Assembly: GCA_050692055.1 (NCBI GenBank)
Contig: JBOGTC010000078.1
Coordinates: 1 to 5,291, forward strand
Origin: JBOGTC01 sp050692055
GTDB lineage: Bacteria > Chloroflexota > Limnocylindria > QHBO01
Length of the DNA stretch: 5,291 nucleotides
Direction: 5' to 3'
Part shown: positions 1 through 5,069 of the stretch, piece by piece
Position numbering within the stretch: position 1 is the first letter of the stretch
Layout of the letters: each line of letters opens with the position of its first letter
Position numbers and translations under genes: made by a program
The notes under the pieces: generated by a model
Told to the model about the DNA's origin: nothing
What the model saw: only the letters and a program-made list of their open reading frames with translations
Database searches by the model: none

Positions 1-10
1 GGCTAGTGTC

Positions 11-30
11 GCAGGATCGGCCGATCCTGC
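11..30. repeat. 20-bp perfect palindrome, possible terminator or operator
   Basis: The half-site GCAGGATCGG (11-20) is followed directly by its exact reverse complement (21-30), so the palindrome has no spacer; as RNA it would fold into about 8 bp with a small loop. It lies 48 bp past the encoded CCA of tRNA-Tyr on the side where that transcript ends, so a terminator role is plausible. No T-tract follows on either strand, which argues against a standard intrinsic terminator. A dimeric repressor operator is the other reading. The symmetry is seen directly; its function is inferred. Confidence 0.45.
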
Positions 31-57
31 ACAACCAAGTGTCTATCAATGCAAAGC

Positions 58-72
58 CCGGCATCGTGGCAA
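58..72. repeat. 15-bp direct repeat flanking tRNA-Tyr, copy 1 (partner 202-216)
   Basis: CCGGCATCGTGGCAA at 58-72 recurs at 202-216 with one mismatch (CCGGCATCGTAGCAA). The copies sit on either side of the tRNA-Tyr gene. The right-hand copy contains the proposed -10 element of the tRNA-Tyr promoter. The left-hand copy has no -35 partner at the right distance, because that position falls inside tRNA-Tyr. The pair could be a remnant of tRNA gene duplication within an array. Chance similarity in GC-rich DNA cannot be excluded. Confidence 0.35.
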
Positions 73-78
73 GTGCGA

Positions 79-164
79 TGGTGGGCAGGGAGGGAATCGA
101 ACCCCCACAGTCGAAAGACGGCTGATCTACAGTCAGCGGAGCTCACCACCTGCTCAACCTACCC
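79..164 (-). tRNA. tRNA-Tyr (anticodon GUA)
   Basis: On the minus strand the gene folds as a class II tRNA. Acceptor GGGTAGG pairs with CCTGCCC (one G-U). The D-arm is GAGC...GCTC with the loop AGGTGGTGA. The anticodon arm GCTGA-CTGTAGA-TCAGC carries GTA. The variable arm is extended, with a GTC-TTTC-GAC stem-loop, and the T-arm is GGGGG-TTCGATT-CCCTC. The discriminator is A at 82, and the CCA end is encoded at 81-79. The long variable arm and discriminator A fit bacterial tRNA-Tyr. It lies 97 bp downstream of tRNA-Thr on the same strand and appears to have its own promoter. Confidence 0.97.
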
Positions 165-175
165 ACGAAACGAGC

Positions 176-195
176 CGGCGCGTGGTGCTGCGCCG
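176..195 (-). other. Possible leader hairpin upstream of tRNA-Tyr
   Basis: CGGCGC (176-181) and GCGCCG (190-195) can pair as a 6-bp GC stem with an 8-nt loop. The hairpin lies in the roughly 36-nt leader between the proposed transcription start and the mature tRNA-Tyr 5' end. Two copies of CGAGCCGGC (171-179 and 198-206) bracket or overlap it. It may assist 5' processing, or be a weak terminator for read-through from tRNA-Thr. GC-rich DNA produces short stems by chance, so confidence is low. Confidence 0.25.
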
Positions 196-206
196 ACCGA
201 GCCGGC

Positions 207-235
207 ATCGTAGCAAATCGGCCCCCGCCTCTCAA
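207..235 (-). promoter_or_regulatory. Putative promoter of tRNA-Tyr
   Basis: On the minus strand TTGAGA (235-230, five of six matches to TTGACA) is followed after 17 bp by TACGAT (212-207, four of six matches to TATAAT). Transcription would start near 200, giving a leader of about 36 nt before tRNA-Tyr. The exact 17-bp spacing and AT-richer character in a GC-rich background support a sigma-70-type promoter. Tyr could also be transcribed by read-through from tRNA-Thr. Confidence 0.45.
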
Positions 236-261
236 CCAACGCCGCCCTGGCGGAATGCGGC

Positions 262-336
262 TGGAGCCGAGGGTGGGAGTCGAACCCACAACCGTCGGTT
301 TACAAAACCGATGCTCTGCCATTGAGCTACCTCGGC
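262..336 (-). tRNA. tRNA-Thr (anticodon UGU)
   Basis: The minus strand gives a standard class I cloverleaf. Acceptor GCCGAGG pairs with CCTCGGC, and the D-arm is GCTC...GAGC. The anticodon arm TCGGT-TTTGTAA-ACCGA carries TGT, which reads ACA and other ACN threonine codons. The short variable loop is CGGTT, and the T-arm is GTGGG-TTCGACT-CCCAC. The discriminator is T at 265 and CCA is encoded at 264-262. It is the first tRNA of the minus-strand pair, with a good promoter immediately upstream. Confidence 0.97.
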
Positions 337-349
337 CCGCTCTGGACCG

Positions 350-378
350 ATTCTAGCCTCGACCGCGCCACCTGTCCG
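350..378 (-). promoter_or_regulatory. Putative promoter of tRNA-Thr
   Basis: The minus strand reads CGGACA (378-373, four of six matches to TTGACA), a 17-bp spacer, then TAGAAT (355-350, five of six matches to TATAAT). Initiation about 7 nt downstream, near 343, would leave a leader of roughly 7 nt before tRNA-Thr, as is common for strong stable-RNA promoters. It would be the main promoter for the Thr-Tyr pair. Confidence 0.5.
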
Positions 379-404
379 CGACGAGCCTGACCGCGCCGCC
401 CAAC

Positions 405-422
405 GGTACTGGCCAGGTACTG
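405..422. repeat. GGTACTG direct repeat with 11-bp period
   Basis: GGTACTG occurs at 405-411 and again at 416-422, separated by 4 bp, so the start-to-start distance is one helical turn. It lies in the 249-bp region between the divergently transcribed tRNA-Thr and HYR-protein genes, where regulatory sites are expected. No recognisable plus-strand -35/-10 pair accompanies it, and I could not identify the promoter of the HYR gene anywhere in 337-585. A regulator site is only one possibility. Confidence 0.25.
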
Positions 423-566
423 CATCAGACCCCACACGCGTCAAATCGGGTCGGCTGGCGTGCGTGGACATCGCCGACGCAGGACCAACGAGCCATGGAC
501 CTTCCCGCCCAATCGGACCATCCTCCGCCGTGACCTTCGACCCCCGGCTCGGGAGGCGATGGCGAT

Positions 567-572
567 AGGAGG
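567..572 (+). promoter_or_regulatory. Shine-Dalgarno sequence AGGAGG, unusually far from its start
   Basis: A perfect AGGAGG lies 13 nt before the ATG at 586, longer than the usual 5-9 nt. A TTG at 574 is only 1 nt away, and an ATG at 559 lies upstream of the motif. The ATG at 586 is still preferred because it gives a textbook signal peptide directly from residue 1. The spacing leaves some doubt about the exact start. Confidence 0.5.
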
Positions 573-585
573 TTTGTTCGAACCG

Positions 586-1899
586 ATGAAGGTGCTTCGT
601 TCCGCGGTCACAGCGCTGACGCTGAGCCTGATCCTGCCGTGGACTGCGCTGGCGGACAGCCTGCTTGCCGATGGCGACGGTCTCGTCCCGGTGTCGAACA
701 CGCGGCTCAACCTGGGCAGCGTGTGCATCGGGACGCCCGCGACTGCCGAGGCGCTCATCGCGGTGCGCGCCACCCAGCATCCCGGGCCGCGGCGACAGGT
801 CTTCGCCGACGGCGCCACCGTGACGGTGGGGGTTGAGTCGGTCGTCGGAGGCGGCCTGTCGGCGCATGCGCCCGTCGGATCCATCCTCCTGCCGCCGGAC
901 TGGACGACCCTGCCGAATGGCACCATCAGCGATCCGATCACGGCGACCGTGACACTCGTCGCGGAGCAGCCGGGCCGCTTCGATGGCACCGTCCGCTATG
1001 TCGCGACCGGCGCAGCCAGCCGCGGCGTCGAGGATCTCTCACGCGAGGTGGCGCTCCGAGTCCGGGCTCGCGCCGCCGACTGCGACGCGCCCGTCATCAC
1101 CGTCCCCGCCGACCAGCTGGTCGAGGCCACCGGAGCCGATGGTGCCGTCGTGGACTATCCAGCCGCCAGCGCAATGGACAACCTCGACGGACCCGTGCCG
1201 GTCAGCTGCGCGCCGCTGGCGGGCAGCACGTTCGCCCTTGGCACGACCCCGGTCACCTGTCGGGCGACTGATGCCGCGCGCAACAGCGCCGAGACCAGCT
1301 TCAACATTTCCGTGGTGGACACTACGGCGCCGCAGATCAGCGGCGTGCCGGAGCCGGCACCCGTCGCGGCCTCCGGTCCCGAGGGAGCGATCGTCGACTA
1401 CGCGGCGCCCACCGCGCTCGACCTGGTTGACGGTCCGGTGGCGGTCACATGCACGCAGGCGTCAGGCTCGGTCTTCGCGGTTGGCAGCTCCGAGGTCTCA
1501 TGCCGGGCCAGCGACGCGGCCGGCAACCTGGCGGAGGTCACGTTCATGGTGACCGTTTCATACGTGGCACCTCCGCCGCCCGAGCCCGAGCCCGAGCCGG
1601 TCCCTGCCCCGGATCCCGAACCGAAGGGCGGCGTGTCACCGGTCGAGGTGGTGCCTCCGGCGCCATCCGCGCCGACCGCGCAGGTTCCATCCGGCGGTGA
1701 GGTCGCTTCATCCGCGGCTGGGTCGATCCGCGCCACCGACGCCCAGGCCCCGGCGCTGCCGGACACTGCCGCCGTCACCGAACCCCAGCCCCTAGGCGTC
1801 CTCGGAGGCCTGCTGCTCGCGGCCGCCGTCGCCATCGGCGCCACGCGCGGAGCTCGCATTGCCGCTGCCACGGATACCGCGCTCGGGCGCAAGGCCTGA
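586..1899 (+). CDS. Secreted two-HYR-domain surface protein with C-terminal LPDTA-type anchor
   Basis: This 437-residue protein is probably exported and membrane- or wall-anchored. Residues 1-23 form a signal peptide (basic MKVLR, hydrophobic core, likely cleavage after ALA). Residues 25-163 look like a beta-rich domain I do not recognise. Two tandem HYR (hyalin repeat, immunoglobulin-like) domains follow at about 164-245 and 246-327, each with the V-x-C...G-S-x-F...V-x-C-R-A-(T/S)-D-A pattern and a cysteine pair (208/225 and 289/306). A Pro-Glu-rich stalk spans 328-347 and a low-complexity Ala/Ser/Pro region runs to 390. The C terminus has LPDTA (391-395), a hydrophobic helix (403-419) and a short basic tail (RGAR, GRKA), laid out like a sorting signal but with A where sortase A substrates have G. 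HYR domains usually serve adhesion or extracellular scaffolding; the ligand is unknown. An in-frame GTG at 460 would add 42 Arg/Pro-rich residues before the signal peptide and is unlikely. The last 35 codons overlap rlmB on the other strand. Confidence 0.85.
   Translation: MKVLRSAVTALTLSLILPWTALADSLLADGDGLVPVSNTRLNLGSVCIGTPATAEALIAVRATQHPGPRRQVFADGATVTVGVESVVGGGLSAHAPVGSILLPPDWTTLPNGTISDPITATVTLVAEQPGRFDGTVRYVATGAASRGVEDLSREVALRVRARAADCDAPVITVPADQLVEATGADGAVVDYPAASAMDNLDGPVPVSCAPLAGSTFALGTTPVTCRATDAARNSAETSFNISVVDTTAPQISGVPEPAPVAASGPEGAIVDYAAPTALDLVDGPVAVTCTQASGSVFAVGSSEVSCRASDAAGNLAEVTFMVTVSYVAPPPPEPEPEPVPAPDPEPKGGVSPVEVVPPAPSAPTAQVPSGGEVASSAAGSIRATDAQAPALPDTAAVTEPQPLGVLGGLLLAAAVAIGATRGARIAAATDTALGRKA
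1581..1598 (+). repeat. Hexanucleotide tandem repeat (CGAGCC x3) encoding Pro-Glu
   Basis: Three exact tandem copies of CGAGCC lie within the HYR-protein gene and encode the PEPEPE part of its proline-rich stalk, next to PPPP and PAPDPEP. Such in-frame 6-bp repeats can change stalk length by slippage without breaking the reading frame. Three copies is short, so active variation is only a possibility. Confidence 0.55.
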
Positions 1900-2640
1900 G
1901 CTTCCGGGCGTCCTCTGGCGGACAATCTCGAAGAGCAGCAGCGCACCCGCTGTCGCGGCGTTGAGTGACGCCACGCGGCCGGCCATCGGAAAGCTGACCA
2001 GGAGGTCGCATCGGCGCCGGGTGGCGCCGGACAGGCCGCTTCCCTCAGACCCCACGACGACCGCTAGCGGACCGGACAGGTCCGTCTCCCAGGCCGATGC
2101 CGGCGCCGCCTGGTCCGCGGCCGCGATCCAGAGGCCGCCCTGCTTGAGCTCGTGGATCGCCTCGCCGATGGTCGGCAGCCGCGCGAGCAGCAGGTGCTCG
2201 CTGGCGCCGGCGCTGGCCTTCACGGCCGCGGCCGAAAGCGGTGCCGCGCCACGCGCCGGGAAGATGACGCCATCCACCCCGGCCGCCTCGGCCGAGCGCA
2301 GCAGCGTGCCGAAGTTGGTGGGATCCTGCAGATGCTCGAGGACGAGCACGAATGCCGGGCTCCGGTTCGCCTCCGCGCGCGCCAGGATCTCGGTCACGTC
2401 CGCCCAGCGCCGCTCACCCACCTCCAGCAGCACGCCCTGGTGCCCCTCGAAGCCGGCGAGACGCGCAAGCCGTTCGGGCGAGGTCCGCTCGACCGACACA
2501 CCGGCGCGGCGTGCCTCGGCCTCGACCTCCTTCAGCTCAGGTGATGGCCTGGCATTGGCCGCGAGCAGCAGGCGATGCGCCTCACGCCCGGCGCGCAGCG
2601 CCTCGATGACCGGACGCCGGCCGCCGATCCACTCGCTCAT
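1792..2640 (-). CDS. rlmB: 23S rRNA (guanosine-2'-O)-methyltransferase RlmB (SpoU/TrmH family)
   Basis: This 282-residue cytoplasmic enzyme is a SPOUT methyltransferase that uses S-adenosylmethionine; RlmB modifies a conserved guanosine in 23S rRNA domain V (G2251 in E. coli). Residues about 4-80 match the SpoU substrate-binding domain (G-R-R-P-V-I-E-A-L). The knotted catalytic domain shows all three SpoU motifs: DPTNFGTLLR (106-115, with N109 and R115), VVGSEGSGL (195-203, with E199) and FPMAGRVASLNAA (217-229, with N227). The ATG directly follows the ispDF stop codon (TGA|ATG, no gap), suggesting translational coupling. The family fold ends near residue 242; the remaining 40 or so residues are a polar Gly/Ser/Arg-rich extension whose last 35 codons are antisense to the membrane anchor of the HYR gene. 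Other 2'-O-methyltransferases of the family are possible, but length and gene neighbourhood favour RlmB. Confidence 0.9.
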   Translation of the reverse strand: MSEWIGGRRPVIEALRAGREAHRLLLAANARPSPELKEVEAEARRAGVSVERTSPERLARLAGFEGHQGVLLEVGERRWADVTEILARAEANRSPAFVLVLEHLQDPTNFGTLLRSAEAAGVDGVIFPARGAAPLSAAAVKASAGASEHLLLARLPTIGEAIHELKQGGLWIAAADQAAPASAWETDLSGPLAVVVGSEGSGLSGATRRRCDLLVSFPMAGRVASLNAATAGALLLFEIVRQRTPGSSGLAPERGIRGSGNASSARGADGDGGREQQASEDA

Positions 2641-3846
2641 TCACGCCGGCTCGACGCCTGCGACCGCCCAGGCGGCGACGCCGTCGGCGCCGGAGAACCC
2701 GAGGCCATCCGAGGTCGAGCCCTTGACGCTGACGGCGCTGGGCGCGATGCCCAGCAGCCCTCCAATGCGTGCGACCAGCTCCTCGCGCCGCGCGGCGATG
2801 GACGGGTGCGGGGCCACGATCGCGAGGTCCACGCTCGCGGGTGCCCAGCCTGACTCACGCAGCCGGACGACGGTACGCGCCAGCAGATCGGCCGAGTCGG
2901 CGCCGGCCCAGGCGTCCTCGCCAGGCGGAAACATGATGCCCACGTCGCCCAGTCCGGCGGCCCCCAGCAACGCGTCGATCAGCGCGTGGAGCGCGGCGTC
3001 GCCATCCGAATGGCCCTCCGGGCCGCGCTGCTCGTCCGGGAAGTCAACGCCCCCGAGGCGCATCGGACGGCCCTCGACCAGGCGGTGCGCGTCGAAGCCG
3101 ATCCCGCACCGCGCCCCGGATCGGATTTCGGCCGAGCTGCCCGGCGCGATGAGGGGCGTCGCGCGAGCCGCGAGCACCCCACGCACGGCGGCCACGTCCT
3201 CGGGCTCGGTGAGCTTCACGTTCGCCGGCTCACCGGGCACCGTCCGGACCGAGACGCCGGCCGCGGCCAGGGCGCCGGCGTCGTCGGTGATCGGCCGGCC
3301 CCAGGCATGGGCCTCCTCGATCGCCGCGCGCAGGGCGCCCAGCCGGGCCGCCTGTGGGGTCTGCGCCGCCGCCACCTCTTCCCGCTCGACGGACCCGGCG
3401 ACGCGCTCGTGCCTGACACGCTTCAATGAGTCGCGTACCGGCACGACGGGGATCGCCGCACCCTCCGACGCTGCGGCCGCGACGCGCTCGACGAGCTCCA
3501 GGGTCACTGCCGGCCGCGCCGCGTCGTGCACCAGCACCAGCGTTTCGTCGTCATGCCCGGCGCCGGTCAGGGCCCAGATGCCGGCGATGACCGAGTCGGC
3601 GCGGACCTCGCCGCCGGGAACAACGAGGCACCTGCCTTCGCATGCCGGAGGCAGCGCCGCTGAATACCGATCGACCACATCGGGCGGAACGGTCAGGGCG
3701 ACGCGCAGCAGGTCCGGCGCCGCCAGCAGCGTGTCGAGGCTCCAGCGCCAGGTTGGCCGGCCCCACAGATCGATCCAGAGCTTATCGGTGCCCATCCGGC
3801 TGCTGCGGCCGGCCGCGACCAGGATGGCGGCGAACGGTTCGCTCAT
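2641..3846 (-). CDS. ispDF: Bifunctional IspD-IspF enzyme of the MEP isoprenoid pathway
   Basis: This 401-residue fusion joins two steps of isoprenoid precursor synthesis: IspD makes CDP-methylerythritol from MEP and CTP, and IspF cyclises CDP-ME 2-phosphate to MEcPP. IspD occupies about 5-226: AAGRSSRMG with R17 and K22, VHDAARP with D108, VRDS (137-140), VER with R155, AQTPQ (161-165), TDDA (187-190) and NVKLTEPEDV (209-218). The serine in VRDS replaces the Thr of the E. coli enzyme. A short Ala/Pro linker (about 227-243) leads to IspF (245-399). Its zinc ligands are intact (D252 and H254 in FDAHRL; H287 in LHA), as are GHSDGD (278-283) and GADS (315-318). Two IspF loops differ from consensus: FPDTD reads FPPGE, and the GRGEG loop near the C terminus is shortened to GADG. 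It lies 20 bp after the PIN-TRAM gene with only a weak purine-rich ribosome site (AAAGAG). The CDP-ME kinase ispE is not in the window. Confidence 0.95.
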   Translation of the reverse strand: MSEPFAAILVAAGRSSRMGTDKLWIDLWGRPTWRWSLDTLLAAPDLLRVALTVPPDVVDRYSAALPPACEGRCLVVPGGEVRADSVIAGIWALTGAGHDDETLVLVHDAARPAVTLELVERVAAAASEGAAIPVVPVRDSLKRVRHERVAGSVEREEVAAAQTPQAARLGALRAAIEEAHAWGRPITDDAGALAAAGVSVRTVPGEPANVKLTEPEDVAAVRGVLAARATPLIAPGSSAEIRSGARCGIGFDAHRLVEGRPMRLGGVDFPDEQRGPEGHSDGDAALHALIDALLGAAGLGDVGIMFPPGEDAWAGADSADLLARTVVRLRESGWAPASVDLAIVAPHPSIAARREELVARIGGLLGIAPSAVSVKGSTSDGLGFSGADGVAAWAVAGVEPA

Positions 3847-3866
3847 CGGCTCTTTGAAGCGACCCC

Positions 3867-4919
3867 TCAGGGGCCGTCGGTGCGGGGCTGCGCGAAGATC
3901 ATGCGCCCCGCCACCGTCTGGAGAACGCGCGTCACCGTGATCGGCACCTCGCGATCCATATATCTCACGCCACCCTCGACCACGATCATCGTCCCGTCCT
4001 CGAGGTAGCCGACTCCCTGCCCGGCCTCCTTGCCCTCCTGGATGATGCGCACGCTCATCTCCTCGCCGGGATGGACCACTGACTTCACGGCGTTGGCCAG
4101 CTCGTTCAGGTTCAGCACGCGGATCCCCTGCAGCTCCGCGACACGGTTGAGGTTGAAGTCGTTGGTCAGGATCGCCGCGCGGTGATCGCGCGCGTAGGCC
4201 ATGAGCTTGGCGTCCACCTCCGCCACCTCGGGATAGGTCGCCTCGGAGACCTCGACCGGCGTGACGGGATCCTTCTGCAGCGCGGCGAGCATCTCGAGCC
4301 CACGTCGACCGCGGTTGCGCCGCAGCGCCTCGGGCGAGTCGGCGATGCGCTGCAGCTCGTCGAGGACGAAGCGCGGCACGACCAGCGTGCCGAGGATGAA
4401 GCCGGTCTGTGCCACGTCGACGATCCGCCCGTCAATGACCGCACTCGTGTCGATCACCACCCGGCCCGTCGGCCCGCCTCGCCGCGATCCCGGGACGAGG
4501 CCGGCCATGGCGGGGAGCAGCACGTCCCGCTTGTAGAGCGTCGCCCACAGCATCACCAGCGCCAGGACGAGGGCGACCACGGGCGGTCCAACCGAACCCG
4601 CCAGGCCGTCGAGCTGCGAGAGCGGCACGCCGATGAGCAGCCCCATCACCAGACCGACGATGATGCCCGCCACGCCGAGCGTGAACTCGCCCGCTCCCGC
4701 CTCGGCCAGCCGCTCGATGGCGCGTCGTGCGGGGTAGACCGTGATGTAGGGGATCGCCAGGTAGCCGAAGAGCAGCGTCGCGACGACGAAGGCGGTCAGG
4801 AAGGCGGGTCGATTCGCAGGCTCGATGACGTCGCCGGCGCGCTGCAGGAGCGCGAGGCCCAGGGCGAACCCGACCAGGGTGCCGAGCAGGGCGCCCAGGA
4901 GCTGGATGATGCGAGTCAT
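3867..4919 (-). CDS. Membrane-anchored PIN-TRAM domain protein (YacL-like putative ribonuclease)
   Basis: This 350-residue protein belongs to the YacL-type PIN/TRAM family. Four hydrophobic segments lie at about 4-24, 39-60, 80-98 and 112-129. A basic linker (RRGG, 146-149) precedes a PIN nuclease domain (152-275) with acidic metal-binding positions D157 (VVIDTSAVIDGR), E188 (VLDELQ), D236 (VDAKL) and D254 (LTNDFNLN). A TRAM-type RNA-binding beta-barrel follows at about 283-345 (QEGKEAGQGVGYLEDGTMIVVE). PIN domains cleave RNA and TRAM binds it, so a membrane-tethered RNase is the likely role; the substrate is unknown. The ATG at 4919 is chosen because it starts directly at the first membrane helix. 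The reading frame opens to 5042, but those 41 residues are Cys-rich, unlike the family, and overlap the putative promoter. The gene lies between radA and ispDF, as in Bacillus, but without disA. Confidence 0.92.
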   Translation of the reverse strand: MTRIIQLLGALLGTLVGFALGLALLQRAGDVIEPANRPAFLTAFVVATLLFGYLAIPYITVYPARRAIERLAEAGAGEFTLGVAGIIVGLVMGLLIGVPLSQLDGLAGSVGPPVVALVLALVMLWATLYKRDVLLPAMAGLVPGSRRGGPTGRVVIDTSAVIDGRIVDVAQTGFILGTLVVPRFVLDELQRIADSPEALRRNRGRRGLEMLAALQKDPVTPVEVSEATYPEVAEVDAKLMAYARDHRAAILTNDFNLNRVAELQGIRVLNLNELANAVKSVVHPGEEMSVRIIQEGKEAGQGVGYLEDGTMIVVEGGVRYMDREVPITVTRVLQTVAGRMIFAQPRTDGP

Positions 4920-5003
4920 ATGACCGATGAGCCCTGACGATGACGGATGGCGCGTGAGGAATGAATTGTCGATGAGGTCACACGCTCCCGCCGTGGCGAG
5001 GGC

Positions 5004-5033
5004 ACAGTAGCACGCGGCCCAAGACCGGGGCAA
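5004..5033 (-). promoter_or_regulatory. Possible promoter for the PIN-TRAM/ispDF/rlmB operon
   Basis: In the 150-bp gap between the radA stop and the PIN-TRAM start, the minus strand reads TTGCCC (5033-5028), an 18-bp spacer, then TACTGT (5009-5004), preceded by TGC to form an extended -10. A start near 4997 would leave a leader of roughly 78 nt. Matches are moderate (four of six and three of six), so read-through from radA remains a fair alternative. No terminator hairpin with a T-tract was noticed between radA and this site. Confidence 0.3.
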
Positions 5034-5069
5034 TGCACACAAGACCGATACGAACCGAACTCCGGCGCG

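Noticed and set aside
62..80. CATCG...CGATG short inverted repeat just after tRNA-Tyr as a terminator
   Set aside because: The stem is only 5 bp with a 9-nt loop, overlaps the encoded CCA end and lacks a T-tract.
460..585. GTG start at 460 extending the HYR protein by 42 residues
   Set aside because: The added residues are Arg/Pro-rich and would bury the signal peptide. The ATG at 586 places the basic-hydrophobic-ALA signal at the N terminus, with an AGGAGG upstream.
232..867. Minus-strand open frame of 211 codons covering tRNA-Thr and the start of the HYR gene
   Set aside because: Its C-terminal part (VAQWQS...RLWVRLPPSAP) is the well-known false peptide obtained by translating a tRNA gene. 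The rest is antisense to the HYR gene and the divergent promoter region.
1859..3940. Open plus-strand frame of 693 codons opposite rlmB, ispDF and the end of the PIN-TRAM gene
   Set aside because: Its translation is Arg/Ser/Pro/Ala-rich with no domain motifs, and it runs antisense to genes with complete catalytic motifs. Long antisense frames are common in GC-rich DNA because stop codons are rare.
4182..4937. Plus-strand 251-codon frame opposite the PIN-TRAM gene
   Set aside because: It is His/Arg/Asp/Glu-rich, as expected from antisense reading of hydrophobic and charged codons of the real gene, and no family resemblance was seen.
4920..5042. Extension of the PIN-TRAM protein to a start at 5042
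   Set aside because: The 41 extra residues are Cys-rich and not membrane-like, absent from the family, and cross the putative promoter. The ATG at 4919 leads directly into the first transmembrane helix.
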